A stretch of DNA of 64,000 nucleotides from Microbacterium halophytorum (GCF_002970975.1 NZ_PNFA01000006.1:212773-276772); one strand, 5' to 3'; shown: positions 28,924 to 38,459, counted from the stretch's first letter. Notes: generated by a model not told the origin, from the sequence alone. Translations and numbers: made by a program.

Positions 28924-29217
28924 TCAGCGGCGGGCGTCGCCGGAGGGGTCGTTCACACCCCGCTCGGACCTGCGGCGGCTGCGGTGCTTCAAGAACGTCC
29001 TGGCGAGCGAACCGACCGCCAGGATCAGCAGACCCGTGCCGAAGCCCAGGCCCGCCGCGGCCAGCCAGGGGCTGTAGAAGACGCCTGCGAGCACGACGAG
29101 GGCGATCGTCAGGAGCCCCACCGGCCACGGCCTGACACCGCGGTGCCCGAGCATGTCGCTCGCGACGATCGCGGCCGCGGCGCAGAGTGCGAGCACGATC
29201 CAGTGCAGGATGGTCAC
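28924..29217 (-). CDS. Small membrane protein, function unknown
   Basis: A protein of 97 residues from a GTG start at 29217. Three hydrophobic segments (around LHWIVLALCAAAAIVA, WPVGLLTIALVVLAGVFY and AAGLGFGTGLLILAVGSLA) are followed by a basic tail (KHRSRRRSER). The frame is open upstream to 29412, but that part is rich in Arg and Pro and lacks a ribosome binding site. No family was recognised. It lies on the minus strand between glnE and the oligopeptide transporter, both on the plus strand. Confidence 0.6.
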   Translation of the reverse strand: MTILHWIVLALCAAAAIVASDMLGHRGVRPWPVGLLTIALVVLAGVFYSPWLAAAGLGFGTGLLILAVGSLARTFLKHRSRRRSERGVNDPSGDARR

Positions 29218-29380
29218 GTTCTGAGCATAACGTCGTTGCGAGGCCGAGTCGGGTTCGCAACCGGTCAGACCGGCGGTTACCGTATTCGAGACGTGCCGGC
29301 GACGCTGCCGGATTCTTCGAGGAGGACGCAGACCCATATGACGATCACACGGGTGCCCGATAGGCCGGTATGGAGCCGCC

Positions 29381-30373
29381 GTGCTTAGGTTCATCTCGCT
29401 GCGGGTTCTCACCTACGCGATCCTGGCCTTCGTCGCCACGAGCTTCGCCTACCTGCTCGCCGCAGGCCTCATGCACCCGGAAGCGGTCCTCTACCCGCCG
29501 ATGGCGACGGAACCAGTGCCAGCGGCGACGGCCCAGCAGTACCTCGACGTGCGCAACGTCAACCCCGACACCCCGCTCTTCCAGCGCTACGCCAACTGGC
29601 TCGGCGGCCTGCTGCGCGGCGACCTCGGGGTCACGACGGGAACCAACAAGTCGATGGTGCCCGTCACGGAGGAGCTCGCGAACCGCATCCCGATCAGTCT
29701 CCGCCTCGTCGTGATCGGCACCGTCATCGGCACGGCGCTCGGCGTCCTCATCGGCATGGTCTCGGCCGTGCGCCGCGGCTCGTGGGACGACCGCCTCACA
29801 ACGCTCGGCGCCTTCGTCATCCTCGCGCTGCCGACGCCCGTGATCATCCTGATCGTGCAGCAGATCAACCAGGGGTTCATGGACCTCACGGGGTGGGGTC
29901 TGCCGGCGATCAACCCGATCAACCCGTTGCTCGAGCCGGGTTCGTGGGAGGCGATCTCGTACCAGATCAAGGCCCTCGTGATGCCGACGATCGTCATCGC
30001 CGTCACGGCCGCCGCGTCGTACTCGCGGTACATGAAGGTCACGACTCTCGACGTGCTCGGCAGCGACTACCTCCGCACCGCGAGGGCGAAAGGCCTCACG
30101 CGCCGCCGCGCGATGAACCGGCACGGGCTCCGGATGGCGCTGATCCCGATGGGGCAGTACTTCGCTTTCGCGGTCGGGGCCGCGTTCTCGGGCTCGCTCT
30201 TCGTCGAGCTGATGTTCAACTGGCAGGGCATCGGCCGATTCGCGATCTCGTCGATCTCCCTCGCCGACGTCAACGGAACCGTCGGCGTCGTCCTGTACAC
30301 CGCCGTGCTGACCCTGCTCTCCGCCACCCTGGCGGACATCCTGCAGGGCGCGCTCGACCCGAGGGTGAGGTGA
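29381..30373 (+). CDS. Oligopeptide ABC transporter permease, DppB/OppB type
   Basis: A protein of 330 residues with a first membrane helix, a long extracellular region and five further helices, as in OppB/DppB. The permease signature DYLRTARAKGLTRRRAMNRHG lies near residue 230. GTG 29381 gives MLRFISLRVLTYAILAF, the usual N-terminal Arg plus first helix. The partner permease follows after five bases. With the following genes it forms a complete peptide importer in the order permease, permease, fused ATPase, binding protein. Confidence 0.9.
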   Translation: MLRFISLRVLTYAILAFVATSFAYLLAAGLMHPEAVLYPPMATEPVPAATAQQYLDVRNVNPDTPLFQRYANWLGGLLRGDLGVTTGTNKSMVPVTEELANRIPISLRLVVIGTVIGTALGVLIGMVSAVRRGSWDDRLTTLGAFVILALPTPVIILIVQQINQGFMDLTGWGLPAINPINPLLEPGSWEAISYQIKALVMPTIVIAVTAAASYSRYMKVTTLDVLGSDYLRTARAKGLTRRRAMNRHGLRMALIPMGQYFAFAVGAAFSGSLFVELMFNWQGIGRFAISSISLADVNGTVGVVLYTAVLTLLSATLADILQGALDPRVR

Positions 30374-30378
30374 TCCGG

Positions 30379-31302
30379 ATGAGCGACACGCACACCCGGG
30401 GCGGCACGACCGTCGAGAAGAGGCTCGTCGAGGCGGGCACCCTGAGCCGCGGCCAGCTGCTGCGCCGCCGCTTCCTGCGCAGCAAGGGCGCGTGGGCCGG
30501 CATGATCCTGTTCGCGCTGCTCGTCGTCGTCGCGATCGTCGCGCCGATGATCTACCAGTACGGCCCGTTCGAGCGCGACCTCGCGAACGCGCTCACGGGG
30601 CCGAGCGCCTACCACTGGTTCGGCGTCAACGAGAACGGCCTCGACATCTTCGCCCGCACGATGCAGGGCCTGCGGATCTCGATCATCATCGGCATCGGCA
30701 CGGCGCTGCTGACGGCGGTGCTCGCGGTGGTGGTCGGCATCACGGCCGGCTACGTCAGCGGCAAGGGCAAGTGGGGCGCGTTCGCCGACGGCGCGCTCGT
30801 CAACCTGATCAACCTGTTCCTCGTGGTTCCGTCGCTGCTGCTGCTGATGCTGTTCAGCCCCGTGCTGCAGCAGGCGTCGTGGCTGTGGATGATCCCGATG
30901 CTGTCGCTGTTCGCCTGGATGATCACGGCCCGCGTGCTGCGGGCCATGACGCAGCAGCTCGTGCGCACCGAGTACGTCGAGGCCGCGAAGTTCATGGGGG
31001 TGAACCCGCTCGTGACCATGGTGCGCCACATCATCCCGAACATCGCGAGTTGGATCATCATCGACACGACCCTCGGGGTCAGCGTCGCGATCCTCGGCGA
31101 GACGGGCCTGTCGTTCATCGGCTTCGGCATCCAGTACCCGCAGGTGTCGCTCGGCACGGTGCTGCAGGACTACAACATCGCCGCCCCCTACACCTGGATC
31201 CCGCCCGCGGCGGTCCTCGCCGCGCTCGTCGTCTCCATCAACCTCATGGGCGAAGCGCTCCGCGATGCCCTCGATCCGACCAGCGGCGCGAGCAAGCTGT
31301 GA
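30379..31302 (+). CDS. Oligopeptide ABC transporter permease, DppC/OppC type
   Basis: A protein of 307 residues. A basic cytoplasmic N-terminus (QLLRRRFLRSKGAWAG) precedes six helices. The signature EYVEAAKFMGVNPLVTMVRH and late GLSFIGFGIQYPQ are OppC/DppC features. ATG 30379 lies five bases after the previous stop; the frame before it overlaps that gene only as a shadow. The ATPase starts 11 bases after its stop. Confidence 0.9.
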   Translation: MSDTHTRGGTTVEKRLVEAGTLSRGQLLRRRFLRSKGAWAGMILFALLVVVAIVAPMIYQYGPFERDLANALTGPSAYHWFGVNENGLDIFARTMQGLRISIIIGIGTALLTAVLAVVVGITAGYVSGKGKWGAFADGALVNLINLFLVVPSLLLLMLFSPVLQQASWLWMIPMLSLFAWMITARVLRAMTQQLVRTEYVEAAKFMGVNPLVTMVRHIIPNIASWIIIDTTLGVSVAILGETGLSFIGFGIQYPQVSLGTVLQDYNIAAPYTWIPPAAVLAALVVSINLMGEALRDALDPTSGASKL

Positions 31303-31313
31303 GGGGCGCAGAA

Positions 31314-33068
31314 ATGTCAGACATCGTTCTCTCCGTCGACGACCTCAGCGTCACGTTCCCCTCCGAGTTCGGCACCGTCGAGGCGGTGCAGAACCTCTCG
31401 TACGAGGTGCGAAAGGGCGAGGCGCTCGCGATCGTCGGCGAGTCGGGCTCGGGCAAGTCGGTCTCGTCGCTCGCCGTCATGGGCCTGCTGCCTGGTACCG
31501 CGAGCGTGTCCGGCAGCATCCGAATGCTCGGCAACGACATGTTCGCGCTGAACGACGCGCAGCTGTCGAAGCTGCGGGGCAACGCCATCTCGATGGTGTT
31601 CCAGGACCCGCTGTCGGCTCTCACGCCCGTGTTCGCGGTCGGCAAGCAGATCGCCGAGGTCGTGCGCATCCACCACCCCGGCGTTTCGCAGGCGAAGGCG
31701 GACAAGCGCGCCGTCGAGCTGCTCGACGCCGTCGGCATCCCCGAGCCGGCCCGGCGTGCGAAGCAGTACCCGCACGAGTTCTCGGGCGGCATGCGCCAGC
31801 GGGCGATGATCGCGATGGCCATCGCGAACGAGCCCGAGCTGATCATCGCCGACGAGCCGACCACGGCGCTCGACGTGACGATCCAGGCGCAGGTCATGGA
31901 CCTGCTCAAGTCGGCACAGGAGATGATCGGCGCCGCGACCGTCCTGATCACGCACGATATGGGCGTCGTCGCCGGCTTCGCCGACCGCGTGCTCGTGATG
32001 AAGGATTCCCGCATGGTCGAGACCGGTTCGGTCGACGACATCTTCTACCGCCCGCAGGAGGCCTACACGCAGGGCCTTCTCGCCGCCGTGCCCAGGGTCG
32101 ATCAGGACGCGGAGCACGCGTCGAAGAGCCTGGCAGGTGCGGCCCTCCGCGAGGTCGCGAAGATCGCCGAGAGCGCCGATCTGCCGCCGCGCGACGAGAG
32201 GAAGCCGGTGCTCGAGGTCGAGGGCCTCGAGCGGATCTTCCCGATCACGAAGGGCGCGATCGTGCGCCGCCGCGTCGGCGAGCAGCGGGCGGTCGACGGC
32301 GTGACGTTCGACATCCGCGAGGGGGAGTGCCTCGCGCTCGTGGGTGAGTCGGGCAGCGGCAAGACGACGACGCTGCTCGAGATCATGCAGCTGCGCCCGC
32401 CGCAGGCCGGCTCGATCCGGATCGGCGGCCAGGACACCGCGAAGCTCACGCGCGCCCAGCGCCGTGGCCTGCGCAGCGACGTGTCGATCGTGTTCCAGGA
32501 CCCGATGGCGGCGCTCGACCCCCGCATGCCGATCGGCGACATCCTGCGCGAACCCATGCGGGTGCAGGGATACGACGCGAAGCGCATGGACGAGCGCGTC
32601 GACTGGCTCCTCGAGGCGGTAGGGCTGCTGCCGGAGCACGCCGCCCGGTTCCCCGCGGAGTTCTCAGGCGGGCAGCGCCAGCGCGTCGGCGTCGCCCGCG
32701 CGCTCGCGTGCGAGCCGAAGCTGATCGTGCTAGACGAGCCGACGAGCGCGCTCGACGTCACGGTGCAGGCGGGCGTGCTTGCGATGCTCGCCGACCTGCG
32801 CAAGCGGCTCGGCGTGAGCTTCCTGTTCGTCTCGCATGACCTCTCGGTCGTGCGGCAGATCTCGGACCGGATCGCGGTGATGAAGCAGGGCAAGCTCGTC
32901 GAGCTCGGCGACACCGACGCCGTGTTCGAGAACCCGCAGCACCCGTACAGCAGGGAGCTGCTCGCTGCCGTCCCGATCCCCGACCCGGAGATCGCACGCC
33001 AGCGCCGCCGCATCGCCGTCGACGCGGCGGCGTTCGAGGGGGCGGCGCTCGAAGAGGAGGAGGGCTGA
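31314..33068 (+). CDS. Oligopeptide ABC transporter ATP-binding protein, fused DppD-DppF
   Basis: A protein of 584 residues with two complete ABC domains. Domain one has Walker A GESGSGKS, signature FSGGMRQR and Walker B ELIIADEPT; domain two has GESGSGKTT, FSGGQRQR and KLIVLDEPT. Each ends with an oligopeptide-type C-terminal extension (AYTQGLLAAVP; HPYSRELLAAVP). The two-in-one arrangement is common in actinobacteria. ATG 31314 lies after GAGGGG. It powers the permeases upstream. Confidence 0.92.
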   Translation: MSDIVLSVDDLSVTFPSEFGTVEAVQNLSYEVRKGEALAIVGESGSGKSVSSLAVMGLLPGTASVSGSIRMLGNDMFALNDAQLSKLRGNAISMVFQDPLSALTPVFAVGKQIAEVVRIHHPGVSQAKADKRAVELLDAVGIPEPARRAKQYPHEFSGGMRQRAMIAMAIANEPELIIADEPTTALDVTIQAQVMDLLKSAQEMIGAATVLITHDMGVVAGFADRVLVMKDSRMVETGSVDDIFYRPQEAYTQGLLAAVPRVDQDAEHASKSLAGAALREVAKIAESADLPPRDERKPVLEVEGLERIFPITKGAIVRRRVGEQRAVDGVTFDIREGECLALVGESGSGKTTTLLEIMQLRPPQAGSIRIGGQDTAKLTRAQRRGLRSDVSIVFQDPMAALDPRMPIGDILREPMRVQGYDAKRMDERVDWLLEAVGLLPEHAARFPAEFSGGQRQRVGVARALACEPKLIVLDEPTSALDVTVQAGVLAMLADLRKRLGVSFLFVSHDLSVVRQISDRIAVMKQGKLVELGDTDAVFENPQHPYSRELLAAVPIPDPEIARQRRRIAVDAAAFEGAALEEEEG

Positions 33069-33107
33069 TGCCCGGCGCGTTGCGAAGCAGTAACGCTCGG
33101 CGCGGCC

Positions 33108-33140
33108 GTCACCTGCCGGAAACGACGGAATTCCTACACT
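33108..33140. promoter_or_regulatory. GlnR-type box and -10 upstream of the peptide-binding protein gene
   Basis: GTCAC-N6-GAAAC (33108-33123) ends 11 bases before TACACT (33135-33140), exactly the geometry seen before glnA2. A second GTAAC lies at 33090-33094 without a partner. This gives the binding-protein gene its own promoter at the end of the operon. Confidence 0.45.
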
Positions 33141-33240
33141 GAACACACTCCGCGGCGGCCGATTCCGGCCTCCGCGTTCGGCACCACCAGGTGCCTGGGT
33201 TGCACGAAGATCTCGGCACCTGCAATCGAAGGAGATTCAC

Positions 33241-34962
33241 ATGAAGCTCACGCGGCGCACCGCATGGGGAGCGACGGCCCTGGCCGTCGGCGCGCTGGCC
33301 CTGGCCAGCTGCTCGCAGGCACCCGACGGCGGGGGTGACGGCGAGGGGAGCGGCGAGAACGAGGCGATCGAGGCCAGCGCGAACGACATCAACGAGATGG
33401 ACGTCAGCGAGCTCGGACAGGGCGGCACGCTCCGCCTGGCGAACAACGCGTATCCCGCGAACTGGAACGGCCTGCACTCCGACGGCAACGAGGTCAACAC
33501 GACCCAGATCCTGAACGCGATCTACCCGACGCTGTACCTGTACACCGCCGAGGGCGAGGTGGTTCCGAACCCGCAGTACACGAAGCGGCTCGAGCTGATC
33601 TCGGAGGACCCGCAGGTCATCGAGATCGAGCTGAACGAGGGCATGACCTGGTCGGACGGCACGCCGATCGACTACACCTCGATCGAGAACGTCTTCAAGG
33701 TGATGGACGGCTCGCAGGAGGGCTACGGCATCGCCTCCTCGGGCGGCTACGACCAGGTCGAGAAGATCGAGCAGGGCGACAACGAGCTCACCGCCCGCGT
33801 GACCTTCTCGGAGCCGTACGCCGACTGGCGCGGCCTCGCCGCCGTCGCCCCCGACTCGCTCGTCGAGTCGGCCGATGCGTTCAACACGTCCTTCCTCGAC
33901 GAGCCGGCCGTGACCGCTGGCCCGTACAAGGTCAAGGAGCTCGACGCGAAGAACAAGACCGTCCTGCTCGAGCCCGACGAGAACTGGTGGGGCGACCCCG
34001 CGCTCCTCGACCAGGTGCTCTTCACGACGATCGAGGACCCTGCCGCGTCGGCCGCCTCGTTCCAGAACGGCCAGCTCGACGTCCTCGACGCCAGCGTCCC
34101 CGCCCAGTACTCGGTCGTCGAGCCGATGATCGGCGACGGCGTCGTCCTGCGCAAGGCGGCCGGCCCGAACTGGTCGCACATCACGCTGAACGGCTCCGAG
34201 GGCAACCAGCTCGAGGACGTCGCGATCCGCCAGGCGATCCAGAAGGCCTTCGACCGCGAGGAGATGTTCCTCGCGGTGAACGGCACGATGCCTTACCCGG
34301 ATGACGTCGTGCAGCAGAACAACCACCTGCTGATGACGAACCAGGACGGGTACATCGACAACGCAGGCGACACCGCCGACGGCGACATCGAGGGCGCGAG
34401 GGCGATCCTCGAGGAGGCCGGCTACGAGTGGGACGGCGACGGCAACCTCCTGCTCGAGGGTGAGCCGCTCGAGATCGACTACACGTACAACGACGGGTCG
34501 AAGACGAACGAGGCCGTCCTGCCGATCGTGCAGGAGAACCTCGCCGAGATCGGCATCACGGTGACGGAGCGCAAGGTTCCGCCGACGGACCTGTTCGCGA
34601 AGTACGTCATCCCCGGCGACTTCGACATGACGCTGTTCGGCTGGGCGGGCAATCCGTTCCTCGCCAGCGGCGACACGATCTGGCGCACCGACGGCGAGCA
34701 GAACTTCGGCAAGGTCGGCGACGAGACCGTCGACGACCTGCTCGCGCAGGCCGCCGTCGAGGCCGACATGGACACGCGCCTCGACCTGATGAACCAGGCC
34801 GACGCCGAGATGTGGAACCTCGCCGGCACCGTCCCGCTGTGGCAGTCGTACGACTTCTTCGTGCAGGACGAGGACCTCGCCAACTACGGCGCGTGGGGCT
34901 TCCAGATGCCCGACTGGACGAAGATCGGCTACGTCGCCGGCTCGGACAACCTCGAGGGCTGA
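33241..34962 (+). CDS. Oligopeptide ABC transporter substrate-binding lipoprotein
   Basis: A protein of 573 residues from the family 5 solute-binding proteins. The signal peptide MKLTRRTAWGATALAVGALA ends in lipobox LASC. Mature features include GGTLRLANNAYPANWNG, a MTWSDGTPIDYT segment and NGSEGNQLEDVAIRQAI, the usual family 5 pattern. It should capture peptides for the permeases upstream. AAGGAG lies before the ATG. A GlnR-type box and separate promoter in the 172-base gap suggest extra expression under nitrogen limitation. Confidence 0.92.
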   Translation: MKLTRRTAWGATALAVGALALASCSQAPDGGGDGEGSGENEAIEASANDINEMDVSELGQGGTLRLANNAYPANWNGLHSDGNEVNTTQILNAIYPTLYLYTAEGEVVPNPQYTKRLELISEDPQVIEIELNEGMTWSDGTPIDYTSIENVFKVMDGSQEGYGIASSGGYDQVEKIEQGDNELTARVTFSEPYADWRGLAAVAPDSLVESADAFNTSFLDEPAVTAGPYKVKELDAKNKTVLLEPDENWWGDPALLDQVLFTTIEDPAASAASFQNGQLDVLDASVPAQYSVVEPMIGDGVVLRKAAGPNWSHITLNGSEGNQLEDVAIRQAIQKAFDREEMFLAVNGTMPYPDDVVQQNNHLLMTNQDGYIDNAGDTADGDIEGARAILEEAGYEWDGDGNLLLEGEPLEIDYTYNDGSKTNEAVLPIVQENLAEIGITVTERKVPPTDLFAKYVIPGDFDMTLFGWAGNPFLASGDTIWRTDGEQNFGKVGDETVDDLLAQAAVEADMDTRLDLMNQADAEMWNLAGTVPLWQSYDFFVQDEDLANYGAWGFQMPDWTKIGYVAGSDNLEG

Positions 34963-34974
34963 CCCGCCCGTTCA

Positions 34975-35015
34975 CGGCAGAGCCGTCGCCCCCCACCGGG
35001 GCGGCGGCTCTGCCG
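34975..35015. terminator. Bidirectional terminator between convergent genes
   Basis: Arms 34975-34992 and 34998-35015 (18 bases, one G-U pair) around a five-base loop, 13 bases after the stop of the peptide-binding protein and 18 bases from the end of the minus-strand operon. Confidence 0.75.
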
Positions 35016-35032
35016 TTCCGCCCGTGGGGGCG

Positions 35033-36790
35033 TCAGGCCGTGCGCAGCCAGCCGCGAGGGGGCACGGTGAGGCGCTGCGCGCCGACGGCGAGCGTTCGCG
35101 GGGCATCGTCGAGGCTGGCCAGGAGCGCGCCCTCGTTCGTGCGGATCGCCCAGACGAGACCATCGACGCTGTGCGCGGTCGAGGCAGGAAGCCCCCCGAA
35201 GCCCGCGAGAACGCGGACGGCCTCCGCCGCCGGCAGCTCATCGCCCGTGGCCGTTCGGACGCCGCGCGGGCCCCATTCCTCGAAGAAGCTCAGCGTCGCG
35301 ACGCCCGGCACGCCGAGCGCCGCGGCCGAGGCGATCGTCCAGGCGGCGAGCTCGGGGGCGGATTGCCGCTCGTCGTCGGCGTCGAGCAGCTCCGGGCCGT
35401 ACCCCTCGCCGAGGTCGTCGGACGACGGGCGCGGGGGAGCGGTCGTCGCGACGTTGTTGACGTGGGTGCGCAGCGTGATCGGCCCGATGTGCACGGGCGC
35501 CCCGCCCGCGATGCGCACGGCCTGCTGGGCGGCGAGTCGCTGCATCGCGACCGCCTGCTCGACCTGGAGCGTCTCGGAGGAATGGAACGTCGGCGTCGTG
35601 CTGAAGGCGATGCCGGCGAGGCCCTCGGGCAGGCGATGGTGCTCGCGGTTCAGCTCGGTGAAATGGCTGCGGACCCCGCCGATCACGGGTGCATCGATGC
35701 CCGCGCCGGCGAGGGCCTCGCGCAGTGCGGAGATCGCTGCGGTGTCCGAGACGTGCTGCGCCTCGTGCCCCGCAGGCCGGAACGCCGTGACCCGCGCGAC
35801 GTCCAGGCCCCGCAGGGCGCCGGCCGCCGCGCGCAGGGCCCCGCGAAGGCCCGCGTCCGCCGCGCCCGTGCAGGTCTCCGGGAGCACGAACCGCACGTCG
35901 AGCGGCAGGCCGCTCGCCGCGGCGCGGCGCAGCGCCGCGGGCCAGCCGGTCCAGCCGAGATCCAGCTCGACGAGCACGTCGGAACCGATCGGCTCGGCAC
36001 GCGGGCCGACGCCAGGGGCGGTCGACGCGCCCACGGACACCGCGGGAAAGGGCGCGGTCGGGCCGAATCCGAGGGCCTCCGCGAGGCTGGGGTCGTTCCG
36101 CTCGCGCGCGGCCGAGGGGCTCATCGCCGGCGCGTCGGCCGGTGCGCCCGAGACCGTGACGGTGACCGCCTGTCGCACGGTCTCGCCCGCGCCGATCCGG
36201 TACGGGAACGGCAGCGCCAGCGGGCGGCTGTACGTCTTGAACGACGCATCGGACCAGTTGCGCTGGTCCTCCATCTCGAAGACGTCGCCGTCGAACACGC
36301 AGCGCACCGCCAGGCCGCCGTGCTCCCATCCCAGCTCCCGGATGTCGAAGGCCGGCTGGTGGGGCGAGATCTCCCGCGGGAACGCGGTGTCCGTGCGCGT
36401 TCCGTCCTCGTGCCCGACCGCCAGCGGCGCACCCGCGAGGCCGGGAGGGTGCAGCACGATCAGGCCCGTTCGGTTGGTGTCGAACTCGACGGCGCTCGTC
36501 GCCTCGAGCGCGACCGTGAGCCTCTCGCCATCGGCCGTCGCCGCCAGGGAGGCGTAGAGATCCGCGCCGAGCTGGGTCGTGCGCAGCGACATCCGGATGC
36601 CGCCGGGCACCTCCCGCACGTCGCCGAGCGCCCACTGCGGCGTCGCCCAATCGCGGTCGCGGGCGACGGCGCGCACGCTGCGGAGCACGTCGATGCCCCG
36701 GTACCTGATGCGCGAGACCTCGTCGTCGCGCAGTTCGAACGCCCATTCGCCGAGGGCGAAGGGGGTGACGGTCTCGCGGATCCACGCCAT
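35033..36790 (-). CDS. apnL: Putative D-apionate lactonase (ApnL-like)
   Basis: A protein of 585 residues, without signal peptide. The first half looks like a beta-sandwich (GEWAFELRDDEVSRIRYRG, FDTNRTGLIVLHPP), the second like a TIM-barrel-related domain with VIGGVRSHFTELNREH, GIAFSTTPTFHSSE and PVHIGPITLR. These segments match my recollection of the uncharacterised-looking family to which D-apionate lactonase belongs; no classic lactonase motif is present. ApnL opens D-apionolactone to D-apionate. The assignment leans heavily on the neighbours, which supply the next steps. It is last in the seven-gene minus-strand operon, 59 bases after the SDR gene. Sequence alone does not exclude a glycosidase-like function. 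Confidence 0.5.
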   Translation of the reverse strand: MAWIRETVTPFALGEWAFELRDDEVSRIRYRGIDVLRSVRAVARDRDWATPQWALGDVREVPGGIRMSLRTTQLGADLYASLAATADGERLTVALEATSAVEFDTNRTGLIVLHPPGLAGAPLAVGHEDGTRTDTAFPREISPHQPAFDIRELGWEHGGLAVRCVFDGDVFEMEDQRNWSDASFKTYSRPLALPFPYRIGAGETVRQAVTVTVSGAPADAPAMSPSAARERNDPSLAEALGFGPTAPFPAVSVGASTAPGVGPRAEPIGSDVLVELDLGWTGWPAALRRAAASGLPLDVRFVLPETCTGAADAGLRGALRAAAGALRGLDVARVTAFRPAGHEAQHVSDTAAISALREALAGAGIDAPVIGGVRSHFTELNREHHRLPEGLAGIAFSTTPTFHSSETLQVEQAVAMQRLAAQQAVRIAGGAPVHIGPITLRTHVNNVATTAPPRPSSDDLGEGYGPELLDADDERQSAPELAAWTIASAAALGVPGVATLSFFEEWGPRGVRTATGDELPAAEAVRVLAGFGGLPASTAHSVDGLVWAIRTNEGALLASLDDAPRTLAVGAQRLTVPPRGWLRTA

Positions 36791-36849
36791 CGCGGTGCCT
36801 CCTGGAGGGGTGCGAACCGCGGGCCCGCCGCCCCGGGGTCGGTCGTGAG

Positions 36850-37605
36850 CTAGAGGTTGGTCATGCCGCCGTCGACGGTGAACATCGCGCCGGTCGCGAA
36901 GGCGCTGTCATCGCTCGCGAGGAACGTCATGACGCCCGTGAGGTCATCCGGCGTGGCGGGGCGGCCCATCGGGATGCGGCTCGTGATCGCGGCGCGCTCG
37001 GTCGGGTCGCCGCTGATGGCGGCGACGAGCGGCGTTTCGACGTACGAGGGCACGACGGTGTTGACCCGGATGCCCTGGGTCGCGTAGGCGGCGGCGACCG
37101 TGCGGCCCATGCCGTGGATGCCGGCCTTCGTCGTGCTGTACGCCGTGAAGTCGCTTCCCTCGCCCGTCACGCCGGTGGGGCTGCCTGTCAGGATGATCGA
37201 CCCGCCGCCCGAGGCGAGCATCGACCGCACGGCGTGCTTGACCGTGAGGAACGTGCCCGTCAGGTTGATGTCGACGGTGCGGCGCCAGGTGTCGAGGTCG
37301 AGGTCGGCGACCTTCGCGTCGTGGCCGAAGAGCTGCACGCCGGCGTTCGCGACGACGACGTTCGGCGCCCACCCGGCATCCGACAGCTCGGCGAACGCGG
37401 CCGATACCTGCTCCTCCTGCGAGATGTCGACCGCCGAAGGCCGCGCCGCCGCGCCGATCTCGCCGGCGACGCGCTCGGCCGCGGACGCATCGCGGTCGGC
37501 GATCACGACTCGGGCGCCCTCGGCGGCGAACCGCTTGGCGACGGCCTCGCCGATGCCGGATCCGGAACCCGTGACGAGCGCGGTCTTGTTCTCGAGCCGT
37601 GCCAT
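36850..37605 (-). CDS. SDR family oxidoreductase, candidate sugar dehydrogenase of the apiose pathway
   Basis: A protein of 251 residues, classical short-chain dehydrogenase/reductase. NAD(P) motif TGSGSGIG (12-19), NAG motif (87-89), and catalytic Ser142, Tyr156 and Lys160 are all in place; the end is FTVDGGMTNL as usual. ADRD after the second strand suggests NAD preference. Its start ATG shares a base with the stop of the ApnO-like gene (ATGA), so it is coupled to it. Known D-apiose dehydrogenases (ApsD) are of the Gfo/Idh/MocA family and none is present here, so this enzyme may take that step; oxidation or reduction of erythrulose is another possibility. Confidence 0.75.
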   Translation of the reverse strand: MARLENKTALVTGSGSGIGEAVAKRFAAEGARVVIADRDASAAERVAGEIGAAARPSAVDISQEEQVSAAFAELSDAGWAPNVVVANAGVQLFGHDAKVADLDLDTWRRTVDINLTGTFLTVKHAVRSMLASGGGSIILTGSPTGVTGEGSDFTAYSTTKAGIHGMGRTVAAAYATQGIRVNTVVPSYVETPLVAAISGDPTERAAITSRIPMGRPATPDDLTGVMTFLASDDSAFATGAMFTVDGGMTNL

Positions 37606-38459
37606 CAGCGCTCGATCCGCTCGAGGTGGAGCATCGCGGCGAGGTTCTTGTCGAGCTCGTCGTCGCGGAAGATCTTCTTCCAGTCGTCCTTGATGATCGT
37701 CTCCCTGCCGTACTTCATCGCGATCAGGCACGCGTCGCTGAACGGATTGTCGCCGCGCAGGCCGTTCGCGAGCGCCACCTGCGTGTGACCGTACATGATG
37801 CTCCGAGCCGCCGCCTCGGGCACGCCCATCGTGTGGACGGCCTCGTGGAGCGCCTCGTTGAGCAGCTCGCCGATCATGCACGCGACGGTCTCGACGAGGG
37901 TCGGCTCGAGCTGGGCGAGCTGCTTGATCGTGACGAAGTGCACGTCGATCACCGGCGCGTAGATCGCGCGAACGGTCTCCTCGACGAGCGCCTTCGCGGC
38001 GGGGTCATCGCTCTCGACGGCCGCGATCGCGTCCTGCGGCGCGGCGATGCCGCCGAACGTGTCGGCCCACTGCTCGGGCGTCTCCCGCTGCAGGAAGATC
38101 GACGGGTGGCACGGGTGTGCGACGGCCTGGACGACGTCGTCGCGCTCGGTGAGCAGCCCCGCGTACGCGGCGGCCGGGTCGAGGGTCAGGCAGACGGCGC
38201 CCGCCTTCATCTGCGGCACGAGCTCCGCGGTGACCGAGGCGAGGGCGAGGTCGGGAACCGCGAGCACGACGATGTCGGCGTCGGCCACGGCGGCGGCGCC
38301 CTCGGTGAGGGTGCGGCCGGCCCCGGCCACGCGCTCGCGCCCGGCGGGGGAGTTCTCGACGTATCGCACGTCGTGGGCGGTGCGGACGAGGTTGTCCGAC
38401 ACCCGCATGCCCATCTTGCCGCCGGCACCGATCACGGCGATGCGGTGCGTCTCTGTCAT
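37605..38459 (-). CDS. apnO: Putative D-apionate oxidoisomerase (ApnO-like)
   Basis: A protein of 284 residues. N-terminal Rossmann motif GAGGKMG (residues about 11-17) and DIVVLAVPD are followed by a helical C-terminal domain of the phosphogluconate-dehydrogenase-like type (FVTIKQLAQLEPTLVETVAC, EAVHTMGVPEAAARSIMYGH). ApnO belongs to this family and oxidises D-apionate with rearrangement to 3-oxo-isoapionate using NAD. ATG 38459 has GGAG in GAGGAGCACACC upstream; the frame before it is Arg/His-rich shadow. It overlaps both neighbours by ATGA junctions, so it is tightly coupled to the OiaC-like and SDR genes. Confidence 0.6.
   Translation of the reverse strand: MTETHRIAVIGAGGKMGMRVSDNLVRTAHDVRYVENSPAGRERVAGAGRTLTEGAAAVADADIVVLAVPDLALASVTAELVPQMKAGAVCLTLDPAAAYAGLLTERDDVVQAVAHPCHPSIFLQRETPEQWADTFGGIAAPQDAIAAVESDDPAAKALVEETVRAIYAPVIDVHFVTIKQLAQLEPTLVETVACMIGELLNEALHEAVHTMGVPEAAARSIMYGHTQVALANGLRGDNPFSDACLIAMKYGRETIIKDDWKKIFRDDELDKNLAAMLHLERIER

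Noticed and set aside
28739..29135. Short plus-strand frames between glnE and the peptide transporter
   Set aside because: They have Arg/Gly-rich shadow composition; the minus-strand membrane protein explains the region better.
35024..36853. A plus-strand frame of about 600 codons opposite the ApnL-like gene
   Set aside because: Low-complexity Arg/Gly/Ala translation without domain signatures. The minus-strand frame has protein-like composition and operon context.
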